Positions 39,386-48,396 of a stretch of 64,000 nucleotides of DNA are shown here, piece by piece. The first letter of the stretch is position 1, and the number at the start of each line of letters is the position of its first letter. The stretch comes from Flavobacterium sp. K5-23 (GTDB lineage Bacteria; Bacteroidota; Bacteroidia; Flavobacteriales; Flavobacteriaceae), in contig NZ_CP056783.1 of the NCBI RefSeq assembly GCF_023278045.1, forward strand, positions 1,397,501-1,461,500, written 5' to 3'. A model generated the notes under the pieces. The model searched no databases. It was not told the DNA's origin and was given only the letters and a program-made list of their open reading frames with translations. Position numbers and translations under genes: made by a program.

Positions 39386-42031
39386 TTATCGATTTAAATA
39401 GAGGCGCCCTTGATAAGGTGATTTGTTCGCTTTATTAAAATTGATAATATAAAAATAAACCCCGTTTGGCGAAAGTCCATCTATCCCAATATTAAAATCG
39501 GAATTTTTCCCATCCCATTCTGATTTAAATCTATTGCCATCAAACATTAGATTTCCGTATCTGTTGTAAATTTCCAAAGAATAATTTGGGTATATAAATT
39601 CAATATCTGGAATTCGGAAAGTGTCATTTACCCCATCTCCGTTTGGAGAAAATCCGTCAGGAATAAAAAATCCAGGAGGCACATTACAATTAGTAAGGGA
39701 TACGGTTACCGCAAAAGCATCCGAGTAACAATTCGTAGCTCTTGAAAAATAAAAACCATAGTAAGTATGAGCATCTTTAAGCAATGTATTTTCAGCCACT
39801 TGATTTCCATTCACAGGAGCATCAAACCAGGATAATGTGCCGTTTGAAGTCGTATTTGAGGACAAATCAAGCAAAGTAGGTTTATCCAATCCACAGAAAT
39901 TTTGCCCCCCTTGGATTAATGTTGGCGACTGCTGCTCATTTATCACAACGACAGCCAGTACTCTTCCAGATTCACATCCAGTAACGGTATTGACTTCTTT
40001 TACATAATAATCCCCCGAAACTAAAAGAGTACTACTAGTTAATACTGCTGTACTTGCTGCCGAATTGAACCATTGGTATTGCGACCCTTGTGGAGTTAAA
40101 TTGGCAATTGTTTTTTTATCGTTTTTACAAAATATTTCATTTTTCGTTATTGGTACATTTGGAATTGCATTAATTGTAAAATTTTTAGTTCCATTGGTTA
40201 TCGTGGCTACACAACCACCACCATTATCAATAATACCTGTAATTAATAACGACGTAACGCCTATATTGACAAGTAAATTAGCCGGAATAACATAACTGGC
40301 ATTCCCAGAGCTAACCGGCAACACCAAAGATTGATTAACAGCAGTATTTGCTCCGGTAAGATCATAATTTAAAGTTATATTTGTCAAGATTCCTAATCCT
40401 GAAAACGTTACAGTTGCAGGTTGAGTTTTACAAATATCTTTAACCTCAATCTTTAAATTAGGAAGATCAGTTAATGGTTTTATGACAAAACTTTGAGTTG
40501 CAGTTGTAGTATTAGTACACCCTGTAATTAGATTTGTGATTTTTGTAATTAGGATTGTAGTATTCCCAATATTTGGAATTAAACTAGCTGGAACAACAAA
40601 ATTAGCCAAACCACCACTAACTGTAAAAACTGCTTGTTGAGCCACAGCCAAATTACTTCCTGACAAATTATAGACAATATTATAATTACTGTTGGATAAA
40701 TTAGTGTTACCAGAAATTCCGACCGTCGCACTAGAACCTTTACAAACAGGATTAATGGTTAGTGTTGCGGTATTAATTTTCGGTAAAGGGTTAACATTTA
40801 AATCATCTTTAATTGTGCCAATTATATTGGTGCAAATACCTAAACTTGCATTATTTACAATCCTTGTTATGTTTATCGAATATTTACCTACTTTTGGAAA
40901 AAGAACTCGATTAATATCAAAATTAAAAACACCGTTGATAAAGCTGGAAGTTGTTGTAATCGAACCCGCTACCCCTGAAACAGTATAAGTCACATCATAT
41001 GTACCATTTGGTATATTCTGGGTAAGTTGATTTACTTGTGTGAGAACCGCACTATAGGTTGCCGTAGCAATTTCTTCTTCACAAATATCAGAGTTTACCT
41101 CAAGTGTAGCGCCAGTAAAATCGAGTAGATCTTCAATGATGATCGTTACCGTTGCTTTTTTAATATTACAAATAGGATTATTGGGTAAAACAGAATAGGT
41201 AAAACTATAAGCACCTGCACCAAAAGTATTATACAAGTTCTGAACATTTACCCTAGAATCAAATGGACTGGATAATTCAACAGTACCGGTTTCTGTCCAT
41301 AAACCACCAGAATCTGCTCCGCTCAATCTACTATTCAAATCTAAATCACTATACAAAGACAAATCATCAGAACTACATAATAGCAAAGGAACAGCTGTTC
41401 CTGGTTCCGGAGCTCTAAATATAGTTACATTAACGGTAGAAGATTGTGCAGGACAAGTTCCTATTGCGGGCATAGTATAGGTAAAAGAATATGTCCCCAA
41501 TCCAGCAACTTTAGCATTAAGAAGACCGCCATTTAGTGCCCCTGTCCCATTATTATCAGACCAAACACCGTTAATTTGCGGTCCTAAGAAATTTCCGTTA
41601 AAGCCCTGAAATAAATTAAAACTTGAATCATCACTACATGCCGAAACATTAGGACTGGACACTCCTGAATAACCTCCTACTGTAACAGTTACAGTAGCAG
41701 AATTTATACATCCGCTACCATCGTTAACAGTATAGGTGTATGTGTAAACACCACTTTTATTAATAAGTTGAGCGTTTAATATTCCTGTAGTTTGGTTTAA
41801 ACCTCCAGAAAAAAGGTCATCTTTCCAAGTTCCTCCTGCCACAGGAGATCCTAATAATTGATTAAAAAGATTTATGGATTGACTACTGGAATCTGTAATG
41901 TTACAAACTGTTAAACTATTATTATTCCCTGCACATTGTGCATTAATATTTGTTTTAGAGAAAAACATTACAATGATAATAATAAAATGTAAAAAGTAAT
42001 CCTTTGGCGCGAAAAGTAATTTTAAAACCAT
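39386..42031 (-). CDS. Secreted surface protein with type B C-terminal sorting domain (gliding-motility-associated CTD)
   Basis: 881 residues from the ATG at 42031; the eight-codon longer frame begins with TTG and is unlikely. N-terminal signal peptide ends near TNINAQ. The body is threonine/asparagine-rich with repeated beta-sandwich units, for example TVTVGGYSGVSSPNVSACSD, SGVAGSITTTSSF, and repeats with I/VT.I.NL and CxxTATVT-type strands. The last 90 residues are a type B CTD: FIPDGFSPNGDGVNDTFRI, SLEIYNRYGNLMFDG, SPNGVYFYIINF, YQGRLYLNR. It is exported by the type IX system and held by PorP/SprF. Function of the body (adhesin?) cannot be told. Confidence 0.88.
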   Translation of the reverse strand: MVLKLLFAPKDYFLHFIIIIVMFFSKTNINAQCAGNNNSLTVCNITDSSSQSINLFNQLLGSPVAGGTWKDDLFSGGLNQTTGILNAQLINKSGVYTYTYTVNDGSGCINSATVTVTVGGYSGVSSPNVSACSDDSSFNLFQGFNGNFLGPQINGVWSDNNGTGALNGGLLNAKVAGLGTYSFTYTMPAIGTCPAQSSTVNVTIFRAPEPGTAVPLLLCSSDDLSLYSDLDLNSRLSGADSGGLWTETGTVELSSPFDSRVNVQNLYNTFGAGAYSFTYSVLPNNPICNIKKATVTIIIEDLLDFTGATLEVNSDICEEEIATATYSAVLTQVNQLTQNIPNGTYDVTYTVSGVAGSITTTSSFINGVFNFDINRVLFPKVGKYSINITRIVNNASLGICTNIIGTIKDDLNVNPLPKINTATLTINPVCKGSSATVGISGNTNLSNSNYNIVYNLSGSNLAVAQQAVFTVSGGLANFVVPASLIPNIGNTTILITKITNLITGCTNTTTATQSFVIKPLTDLPNLKIEVKDICKTQPATVTFSGLGILTNITLNYDLTGANTAVNQSLVLPVSSGNASYVIPANLLVNIGVTSLLITGIIDNGGGCVATITNGTKNFTINAIPNVPITKNEIFCKNDKKTIANLTPQGSQYQWFNSAASTAVLTSSTLLVSGDYYVKEVNTVTGCESGRVLAVVVINEQQSPTLIQGGQNFCGLDKPTLLDLSSNTTSNGTLSWFDAPVNGNQVAENTLLKDAHTYYGFYFSRATNCYSDAFAVTVSLTNCNVPPGFFIPDGFSPNGDGVNDTFRIPDIEFIYPNYSLEIYNRYGNLMFDGNRFKSEWDGKNSDFNIGIDGLSPNGVYFYIINFNKANKSPYQGRLYLNR

Positions 42032-42177
42032 AAATATTTCTTTAATTTTAATCAAAAATAAACTAAAATTAGTTAAATAAATTGCTTTAGGTAAAAAATC
42101 ATAGGAAAATATTTAAAAAAAATCCTTTTAAATATATAAAGGTTCAAGTCTAGATGTTGTGGGAAAATATAAGACAT

Positions 42178-42211
42178 AAAAAAAACTCCTTAATTTCTTA
42201 AGGAGTTTTTT
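42178..42211. terminator. Bidirectional terminator between tRNA-Val pair and surface-protein gene
   Basis: AAAAACTCCTTAA / TTAAGGAGTTTTT stem with a short loop, T-rich on both strands. It ends the minus-strand tRNA-Val transcript. The interval 42032-42177 holds the 5' leader of the surface-protein gene and nothing else I can recognise. Confidence 0.8.
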
Positions 42212-42212
42212 G

Positions 42213-42287
42213 TGGGCGATGAGGGGTTCGAACCCCCGACCCCCTCGGTGTAAACGAGGTGCTCTGAACCAGCTGAGCTAATCGCCC
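42213..42287 (-). tRNA. tRNA-Val (TAC), copy 2
   Basis: Minus strand: acceptor GGGCGAT pairs with ATCGCCC; anticodon stem/loop with CGTTTACACC gives anticodon TAC. 75 nt. It is the downstream copy of a tandem pair with identical tRNA sequence. Confidence 0.97.
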
Positions 42288-42323
42288 GATATTTTGCGTA
42301 TCAGGTATGTGTGATAAAAGTGG

Positions 42324-42398
42324 TGGGCGATGAGGGGTTCGAACCCCCGACCCCCTCGGTGTAAACGAGGTGCTCTGAACCAGCTGAGCTAATCGCCC
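42324..42398 (-). tRNA. tRNA-Val (TAC), copy 1
   Basis: Identical in sequence to the copy at 42213-42287, separated by a 36-nt spacer, same strand. The tandem arrangement produces the spurious repeated reading frame over both. Confidence 0.97.
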
Positions 42399-42470
42399 TT
42401 TTATCATTAATGGGTTGAACATTAATTCGGGTGCAAATATAGTACTATATTTGTTATCTACAATACTTTT

Positions 42471-43691
42471 TTAAACTATTTCTGCAATTACAAAAGTACT
42501 GCCGCCTATGAATATTAGGTCTTGTTTTGCTGCGTTTTGTTTTGCTGTGGCGTAAGCTATTGCAACAGAAGAATGTGAGTCTCCAATTAGTTGGTGTTCT
42601 CTTGCTTTTTCTTGTAAAATTATTGTTTCTAATCCACGAGAAATATTTGGTTTGCAAAAATAATAAATTGCATTTTTAGGGAATAATTGTAAAATTTCAT
42701 CTAGATCTTTATCATTTACAACTCCCAATACGATATGTAACTGGTCAAAAGATTCTTTTTGTATTTGGTTTAAGACAATCTCCAGTCCGTTTTTGTTGTG
42801 TGCCGTATCGCAAATTATTTTTGGAGATTCCCCTAATTGTTGCCATCTTCCTAAAAGCCCTGTGTTTTTTACCGTTTTCAGTAAACCGGTTTGTATGTTA
42901 TTTAAACTAATACTAAACTCTTTTCGAACGTTTAAGACAGCGATTGTTTGTTGAACCGTTTTTTTATTGTGTGCTTGATAGTCTCCAATTAAATCTGAAG
43001 GATGTGTTTCTAAAATTAAATCGGAAGCAAAAAAGATTTCAGAATTATTTTCTTTGGCTTTGGTCAAAAAAACTTCTTTTGATTCTGTTGTGTATTCTCC
43101 TATCACTACAGGGATTCCGGGTTTGATGATTCCAGCTTTTTCTTTCGCTATAGCTTCAATTGTATTTCCAAGAAATTGAACGTGATCCATACCTATATTC
43201 GTAATTACGGATACTAACGGTGTTATTACATTGGTGGCGTCTAATCGTCCTCCCATACCAACTTCAATAACCGCAATGTCGACTTCTTCTTTTGCGAAAT
43301 AGTCGAATGCCAATCCAACACTCATTTCAAAAAAACTCATCTCTGTTTTTTCAAAAAAACTCATGTTTTTATTTATAAAATCACAAACGAAATCTTCAGA
43401 AATCATACTCCCGTTGATTTTTATTCGTTCCCTGAAATCTTTCAAATGTGGGGAAGTGTATAATCCAACTTTATATCCTGCTTCCTGAAGAATGGAAGCA
43501 AGCATATGCGAGGTAGATCCCTTGCCGTTTGTTCCTGCTACATGAATGCATTTTAGGTTTTTCTGGGGGTTATCAAGATGATTGATGAGTAAGTGAGTGT
43601 TGCTTAAATCTTTTTTATAAGCTGATGCTCCTTGCAGTTGATACATAGGGAGCTGGTTAAACATCCAGTTTATGGTTTCTTGATAATTCAT
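42471..43691 (-). CDS. folC: Folylpolyglutamate synthase / dihydrofolate synthase
   Basis: 406 residues, Mur-ligase superfamily. ATP P-loop AGTNGKGST at 52-60 with HVAGTNGKGSTSHMLAS, then the second family motif EVGMGGRLDATNVI, DHVQFLGNTIEAIA with the carboxylated-lysine region, AGIIKPGIPVV and C-terminal ICDTAHNKNGLE. It adds glutamate to dihydropteroate and folates in the cytoplasm. It is 51 nt after the TonB-like gene and on the same strand, possibly one transcript with the ExbB-ExbD-TonB set. Length is usual. Confidence 0.95.
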   Translation of the reverse strand: MNYQETINWMFNQLPMYQLQGASAYKKDLSNTHLLINHLDNPQKNLKCIHVAGTNGKGSTSHMLASILQEAGYKVGLYTSPHLKDFRERIKINGSMISEDFVCDFINKNMSFFEKTEMSFFEMSVGLAFDYFAKEEVDIAVIEVGMGGRLDATNVITPLVSVITNIGMDHVQFLGNTIEAIAKEKAGIIKPGIPVVIGEYTTESKEVFLTKAKENNSEIFFASDLILETHPSDLIGDYQAHNKKTVQQTIAVLNVRKEFSISLNNIQTGLLKTVKNTGLLGRWQQLGESPKIICDTAHNKNGLEIVLNQIQKESFDQLHIVLGVVNDKDLDEILQLFPKNAIYYFCKPNISRGLETIILQEKAREHQLIGDSHSSVAIAYATAKQNAAKQDLIFIGGSTFVIAEIV

Positions 43692-43742
43692 TACGTATAG
43701 TTGTGTTTTGAAAAATTAATCTAACTTAATTTTCAAGTAATA

Positions 43743-44540
43743 TTATTCTCCAAGTTTGAAGTTAACTGTGATAAACCCTATTTGAGTTTCGGGTGCATTA
43801 GAATCCGGCTGCCATTTGTATTGCCTAGCTGTGGCTATAGCGGGCTCTACGAGGCAAGGATTTGTGTTTGTTGTGCCTTTGGTATACTTGGCTGCAATTA
43901 CGTTTCCGTTTCTGTTTACAGTGATTTGAACAACTACGGTCCCAAATTCATTACATTTTTGAACTTCTTTTCCTCTGCTGCTTATTTTTCTACCATTTAG
44001 TCCCCAACCACTACCGTTTCCGCTACCGGTTCCAGAACCATAATAACTGTTTGCATAAGGATCTCCATTTAAGCTTCCCTTATCTCCGGCTATGTTGTCA
44101 TTTCCTTCTCCACCCTTGGCTTTCCCGTCTGATTTTGGTCCGTTTATTAGACTTGACAAAGCATCGGATGTGCTTTTTGATGGTTTCGGACTTTCGACCG
44201 GTTTAGGCTTAGTAACTTCTTTAGCTGTTTCTTTCGTGGGTTCTGCTTTTTTTTCTTTTTTCATTACTACCGCTTCTTCAATATCTTGTGATAGAACTTC
44301 ATCGTCACTTGATGCTGATTGTTTTGCAGCTGTAGGTTGTGGAGCGGATTGAATAGCTTCAGTAGGTTGTATTTCTCCAGATCCAAATTCGGTTGTGCCG
44401 AAATTTATGGCTATTCCGTTTTCAGGCGGTGGGTCTAAAGAGGTAAGTCCAAAATAAAAGAACAACAAAAACATAATCACAAACAAGATGGTTGTAATTG
44501 CAAATGATTTTTTCTCTTCTTCTGTTTTTAAATATTTCAT
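43743..44540 (-). CDS. TonB-type energy transducer
   Basis: 265 residues. One N-terminal transmembrane helix (about residues 13-32) and a proline/glutamate/lysine-rich middle (PTKETAKEVTKPKPVESPKP). A glycine/asparagine-rich linker (about 150-185) leads to a C-terminal TonB domain (VVQITVNRNGNVIAAKYTKG, ARQYKWQPD, GFITVNFKLGE). It passes proton-motive energy from ExbB-ExbD to outer-membrane receptors such as SusC. It follows exbD by 35 nt. It may be a TolA-like protein instead, but the C-terminal motif favours TonB. Confidence 0.88.
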   Translation of the reverse strand: MKYLKTEEEKKSFAITTILFVIMFLLFFYFGLTSLDPPPENGIAINFGTTEFGSGEIQPTEAIQSAPQPTAAKQSASSDDEVLSQDIEEAVVMKKEKKAEPTKETAKEVTKPKPVESPKPSKSTSDALSSLINGPKSDGKAKGGEGNDNIAGDKGSLNGDPYANSYYGSGTGSGNGSGWGLNGRKISSRGKEVQKCNEFGTVVVQITVNRNGNVIAAKYTKGTTNTNPCLVEPAIATARQYKWQPDSNAPETQIGFITVNFKLGE

Positions 44541-44575
44541 GTAGAATAGCTGTTGTAATATAAGGGCAGATAAAA

Positions 44576-44968
44576 TTATTTAGGTCTTACGGCCAAAACA
44601 ACTTTTATTTGGTTTCTGTTTGCAATGTCTAAAACATTTACTGCTTTTTCTATTGGAACACCTTCCTCTGCTCTTAAAATGATTGCTTTTTCTTTGTCTG
44701 CTGAGAACAAGGACAGTAATTTAGATTCCAATTCAGTTTCTGAAACGGGCTCTTTGTCAATAAAAAATTCTAGTTTCTTATTGATGCTTACGGCTATATT
44801 CTTGTTGCTGTCTGTTTTTCCCTTTGCTTTTGGTAACACTAAATCTAAAGCATTTGTGGTTACCATTGTTGATGTTAGCATAAAGAATATCAGTAACAAA
44901 AAAACAATATCAGTCATTGAAGACATATTGAATTCGGCACTAACTTTATTTCTTCCTCTTAAATTCAT
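44576..44968 (-). CDS. exbD: Biopolymer transporter ExbD/TolR
   Basis: 130 residues. One transmembrane helix (about 19-36, MTDIVFLLLIFFMLTSTMV) with Asp20 as the usual proton-pathway aspartate, and a periplasmic domain with KEKAIILRAEEGVPIEKAVNVLDIA. Partner of ExbB in the proton-driven motor. It is 59 nt after the exbB gene and followed by the TonB-type gene. Confidence 0.93.
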   Translation of the reverse strand: MNLRGRNKVSAEFNMSSMTDIVFLLLIFFMLTSTMVTTNALDLVLPKAKGKTDSNKNIAVSINKKLEFFIDKEPVSETELESKLLSLFSADKEKAIILRAEEGVPIEKAVNVLDIANRNQIKVVLAVRPK

Positions 44969-45027
44969 GCGTTGTTTGTGTAATATTGTTGCCTATTTAG
45001 TGAAGCTGTTTTAGTATCAAATGAAAA

Positions 45028-45732
45028 TTATGCAGGATCATTTAATAAATCCAAAAAGTCAACTGCATTTGCCTCCATTTGATGAACAATCTTATCCGTT
45101 TTTACAACTAAGTGGTTGTATCCTACATAAGCGATAATTCCAACTACTAATCCAACTACTGTTGTGGTCATAGCGGTGTATATTCCTTCTGAAAGAGCAC
45201 CAACTTCGATTTGCCCTCCTGAACTTGCCATTTTATGAAATGCTTGTATCATTCCTACAACTGTTCCTAAGAAACCTGTCATAGGACCAGCTCCTGAGAT
45301 TGTAGCTAGCATACTTACGTTTTTTTCAAGTTTGTATATTTCAAGTTTTCCTGCGTTTTCAATAGCTGTATTGATATCGTCAAGAGGCTTCCCAATTCTT
45401 GATATTCCTTTTTCGATTAATCTCGCTACAGGTGAATTAGAGTGGGCGCATGCTATTTTAGCGTTGTCAATGCGACCATTTCGAATGTTTTCTCTAATTT
45501 GTCCCATAAAGTTAGCGTCAATTTTTGAAGCTGCATTTATGGCCATTAAGCGTTCGAAATAAAGATATAGTGCAACAAAAAACATCAAAAATAAAGCAGA
45601 CATTATGATCTGACCTGCTAATCCTCCGCTAGTTAGTAATTCAATTATGGATAATGTTTTCTCAACCGGAACGGTTTCTGCTAAAGTTTCCTGTGCAACA
45701 GATAAGGTATCTGTTTGAAGCAATATACTCAT
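45028..45732 (-). CDS. exbB: MotA/TolQ/ExbB proton channel protein
   Basis: 234 residues with three hydrophobic stretches (about 37-58, 135-158 and 175-200). The family segment SMLATISGAGPMTGFLGTVVGMIQAFHKM contains the conserved TxxGPxxGFLGTV glycines, and EGIYTAMTTTVVGLVVGI follows. It forms the inner-membrane proton channel with ExbD, driving TonB. First gene of the exbB-exbD-tonB set; upstream AT-rich gap of 200 nt contains the gdh terminator. Confidence 0.93.
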   Translation of the reverse strand: MSILLQTDTLSVAQETLAETVPVEKTLSIIELLTSGGLAGQIIMSALFLMFFVALYLYFERLMAINAASKIDANFMGQIRENIRNGRIDNAKIACAHSNSPVARLIEKGISRIGKPLDDINTAIENAGKLEIYKLEKNVSMLATISGAGPMTGFLGTVVGMIQAFHKMASSGGQIEVGALSEGIYTAMTTTVVGLVVGIIAYVGYNHLVVKTDKIVHQMEANAVDFLDLLNDPA

Positions 45733-45868
45733 ATAAATTTTCTTTATTATTGAAACGCTAATATATTATAAAAATTGTTAGCTATTAATATTAAAATCGC
45801 AAACAAAGAGTATTTGTTTAAAGCGGTTATTTTACTGGAATTTTAAGAGAATTGATGGTTTATAGGTA

Positions 45869-45911
45869 TAAAAAAATCGGTTTGCTAAATTAAATTTAAC
45901 AAACCGATTAA
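45869..45911 (-). terminator. Terminator after glutamate dehydrogenase
   Basis: AATCGGTTTG (about 45875-45884) pairs with CAAACCGATT (45900-45909) with a symmetric AAATT centre. The A run at 45870-45876 becomes a T run on the minus strand. Confidence 0.75.
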
Positions 45912-45931
45912 TAAATATAATCTAATATTGG

Positions 45932-47158
45932 TTATACCAATTGTTTCAAAGCAATTTCAAATGCGGTAGCACTAATGTTAGTTTTAGAACTGTTTAAAGC
46001 GTGTGCTTTTACAATCGCATTTTTTATAATATCGGAAGTGTCATTAAATACAGACTCATCTGTCATTTGAACTTTCTTCTCCATAAAATAAGCAAATACT
46101 CTCGCCATTCCACAGTTTGAAATAAAGTCAGGAATCAAACTTACTTTGTTGTCTACATTTTCCATAATTGGACCAAAGAAAATTTCTTTGTCAGCAAAAG
46201 GAACATTCGCACCACAAGAAATTACTTCAAGACCATTAGCGATCAAATTATCGATTTGGTCTTGTGTTACTAATCTTGAAGCAGCACAAGGAGTGAATAT
46301 TTCAGCACCTATTGTCCATATTTTTTTATTGATTTCCTCAAAAGGAATCATATTTTCGGCTACTAATTTGTTTCCGTCCTTAGCAAGAAATAAATCTCTT
46401 ATTTCTTCAAAGCTAAATCCTTCTTCCTTTATTAATCCACCATCTCTGTCGATTATACCAATTACTTTTGCTCCCATTTCGGCCAAGTAAAAAGCGGCAG
46501 CAGAACCTACATTACCAAATCCCTGAACAATTGCTTTCTTTCCTTTTACATCACCTCCATAAATAGAATAGTAATGACGAACGGCTTCAGCAACTCCATA
46601 ACCGGTAATCATATCAGCAATAGTGTATTTTTTATTTACATCAGGTGAGAATTTAGGGTTTTCGATTACCTTAACAACACCTTGACGCAATTGTCCTATT
46701 CTGTTAATTTTATCAGCTTCTGTTGGTTTAAAGTGACCATTAAACACTCCTTCTTGTGGATGCCAAACACCACATTCCTCAGTCATTGGGATAACTTCGT
46801 GAATTTCGTCAACATTCAAATCTCCACCAGTACCGTAGTAACTTTTCAATAAAGGAGAAACTGCTTTATACCAACGTTGTAAAACGCCTTTTTTTCTTGG
46901 GTCATTCGGATCAAAATTAATTCCTGATTTAGCACCTCCAATAGCAGGTCCAGAAACTGAAAATTTTACCTCCATAGTTTTTGCCAATGACAAAACTTCG
47001 TTCATGTCCAAACCTTTTCTCATACGAGTACCACCTCCTGCAGCTCCGCCACGTAGAGAATTGATAACTGTCCAACCTTCAGCTTCTGTTTCAGCATCTT
47101 TCCAGTTGAATACAATTTCAGGCTCTTTATTTTCGAATTTCTTTAGTAAATCTTTCAT
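45932..47158 (-). CDS. Glu/Leu/Phe/Val-family dehydrogenase (probable glutamate dehydrogenase)
   Basis: 408 residues. N-terminal substrate domain with the catalytic lysine in GGAKSGINFDP and GTGGDLNVDE. C-terminal Rossmann domain with VQGFGNVGSAAAFYLAEMGA and IGIIDRDGG (an acidic residue after the second strand suggests NAD rather than NADP), and then FTPCAAS and ISCGANVPF. It interconverts glutamate and 2-oxoglutarate or an amino acid and its keto acid. Which substrate is preferred is not certain; the family in Flavobacterium is generally listed as glutamate dehydrogenase. Monocistronic: terminator below, TATATTTG element upstream. Confidence 0.88.
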   Translation of the reverse strand: MKDLLKKFENKEPEIVFNWKDAETEAEGWTVINSLRGGAAGGGTRMRKGLDMNEVLSLAKTMEVKFSVSGPAIGGAKSGINFDPNDPRKKGVLQRWYKAVSPLLKSYYGTGGDLNVDEIHEVIPMTEECGVWHPQEGVFNGHFKPTEADKINRIGQLRQGVVKVIENPKFSPDVNKKYTIADMITGYGVAEAVRHYYSIYGGDVKGKKAIVQGFGNVGSAAAFYLAEMGAKVIGIIDRDGGLIKEEGFSFEEIRDLFLAKDGNKLVAENMIPFEEINKKIWTIGAEIFTPCAASRLVTQDQIDNLIANGLEVISCGANVPFADKEIFFGPIMENVDNKVSLIPDFISNCGMARVFAYFMEKKVQMTDESVFNDTSDIIKNAIVKAHALNSSKTNISATAFEIALKQLV

Positions 47159-47183
47159 TTCGTTGCGATATGTTTAAGTTGGC

Positions 47184-47191
47184 CAAATATA
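47184..47191 (-). promoter_or_regulatory. Candidate -7 element (TATATTTG) of the dehydrogenase gene
   Basis: On the minus strand TATATTTG occurs 25 nt before the ATG. No convincing TTG at the proper distance was found, so only the -7 part is supported. Confidence 0.4.
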
Positions 47192-47226
47192 AAAAATAGA
47201 ATAATGCGAATTATATATTTTGCCGT

Positions 47227-48297
47227 TTATTTAAAATAATGAATAATTCCGGAGCTATGGTCTTTTTGCGCGCCGGTGACGCTTGATAAGACATTGACTT
47301 CATTTCTTAGTTTTAAAACGCCTAACAATCCAAAAATCAGCGCCTCTTTGAACTCTAAGATTTCAGTAGATGGGATTATGATAGTCATTTGTGGAAGGTG
47401 AAATTGAATTCTTTGAAGGAGGAAATCATTATAAGCCCCGCCACCAGTTATGAACAGCTTCCCTTCTTTTATTGGCAAAGCCAAAGCAATTTGGATCGCT
47501 ACGTGTTCACTAAAAGTATGTAGCTTGTCTTCGATTGTAATATTAAATTTTTCAATTAAAGGTAATACAGTTTCTTTTACAAATTCGAACCCCAATGATT
47601 TAGGATGTTTTTTAATGTAATAATCCAATGCATTCAGTTTCTTTAATAAGGACTGATTTATTTTTCCCGTCCGGGCTAATTGTCCTTTGTCGTCATAATC
47701 CAGTTCCAATTGATTAGCATAATGATTCAAAACCGTATTTACGGGAGAAATGTCGAATGCGATTCTTTTGTTGTTTTCTTCGAATGAAACATTAGAAAAA
47801 CCGCCTAAATTCATGCAGTAATCGTATTCTGAAAATAATATTCGATCGCCAATAGGGACCAGAGGAGCGCCTTGCCCGCCTAGTTGAACATCTTGAACCC
47901 TGAAATCACAGACTACAGTTTGTTCTGTCAAAGTTGCAATTTCGGGTAAATTCCCTATTTGAAGAGTGAAGCCATTGTGAGGTTGGTGTAATATAGTATG
48001 GCCATGAGAACAAACGGCATCAAGATTTTTGATATTGTTCTTATTAATGAAATCCGATGCTGTTTTGGCTATTAATTTAGTATAGTCTTTATTTAATTCT
48101 TCTAATTCCGGTTCAGAAAAATCTACTGCAATTTTTAATCTTTCAAGCCAATTATTACTGTAACGAATCGTTTCGTTTTCAAGGATTTTAAATGCCCATT
48201 TATTGTCCTTTATGGTAAAATGAAGGTGTGCTAAATCAATGCCATCAAGCGAGGTTCCTGACATAATACCAACAACGTTATAGTTTTCAATTTTCAT
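47227..48297 (-). CDS. anmK: Anhydro-N-acetylmuramic acid kinase
   Basis: 356 residues of the ASKHA kinase fold. ATP-binding loop VGIMSGTSLDGIDLAH at the N-terminus, then DAVCSHGHTILHQP, DFRVQDVQLGGQGAPLVP, CMNLGGFSNVSF and LFITGGGAYNDFLL. It cleaves and phosphorylates 1,6-anhydro-MurNAc in cell-wall recycling. Its probable promoter places the transcription start at or next to the ATG (see 48302-48334). It is divergent from the acyl-CoA dehydrogenase. Confidence 0.94.
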   Translation of the reverse strand: MKIENYNVVGIMSGTSLDGIDLAHLHFTIKDNKWAFKILENETIRYSNNWLERLKIAVDFSEPELEELNKDYTKLIAKTASDFINKNNIKNLDAVCSHGHTILHQPHNGFTLQIGNLPEIATLTEQTVVCDFRVQDVQLGGQGAPLVPIGDRILFSEYDYCMNLGGFSNVSFEENNKRIAFDISPVNTVLNHYANQLELDYDDKGQLARTGKINQSLLKKLNALDYYIKKHPKSLGFEFVKETVLPLIEKFNITIEDKLHTFSEHVAIQIALALPIKEGKLFITGGGAYNDFLLQRIQFHLPQMTIIIPSTEILEFKEALIFGLLGVLKLRNEVNVLSSVTGAQKDHSSGIIHYFK

Positions 48298-48301
48298 GGC
48301 T

Positions 48302-48334
48302 CAAATTTACAAATCAGAATTGAATTATTCACAA
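48302..48334 (-). promoter_or_regulatory. Candidate anmK promoter (TTG-N22-TAAATTTG), leaderless
   Basis: Minus strand: TTG (48334-48332), 22-nt spacer, TAAATTTG (48309-48302). The last base is 4 nt from the ATG at 48297, so a start at the usual +1 distance would give a leaderless mRNA. It overlaps the divergent promoter for the acyl-CoA dehydrogenase. Confidence 0.55.
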
Positions 48335-48350
48335 TAAAAAGTTATCTTTG
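48320..48350 (+). promoter_or_regulatory. Candidate promoter of the acyl-CoA dehydrogenase (TTG-N20-TATCTTTG)
   Basis: TTG at 48320-48322, 20-nt spacer and TATCTTTG at 48343-48350. The start codon is 47 nt downstream. The -33 part overlaps the anmK promoter region. Confidence 0.6.
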
Positions 48351-48396
48351 ACAAGTTTTTTTAAATAATTCGCAACATTTTTTATATTATACAATT

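Noticed and set aside
42198..42422. Minus-strand 74-codon frame with an internal repeat
   Set aside because: The repeat comes from the two identical tRNA-Val genes.
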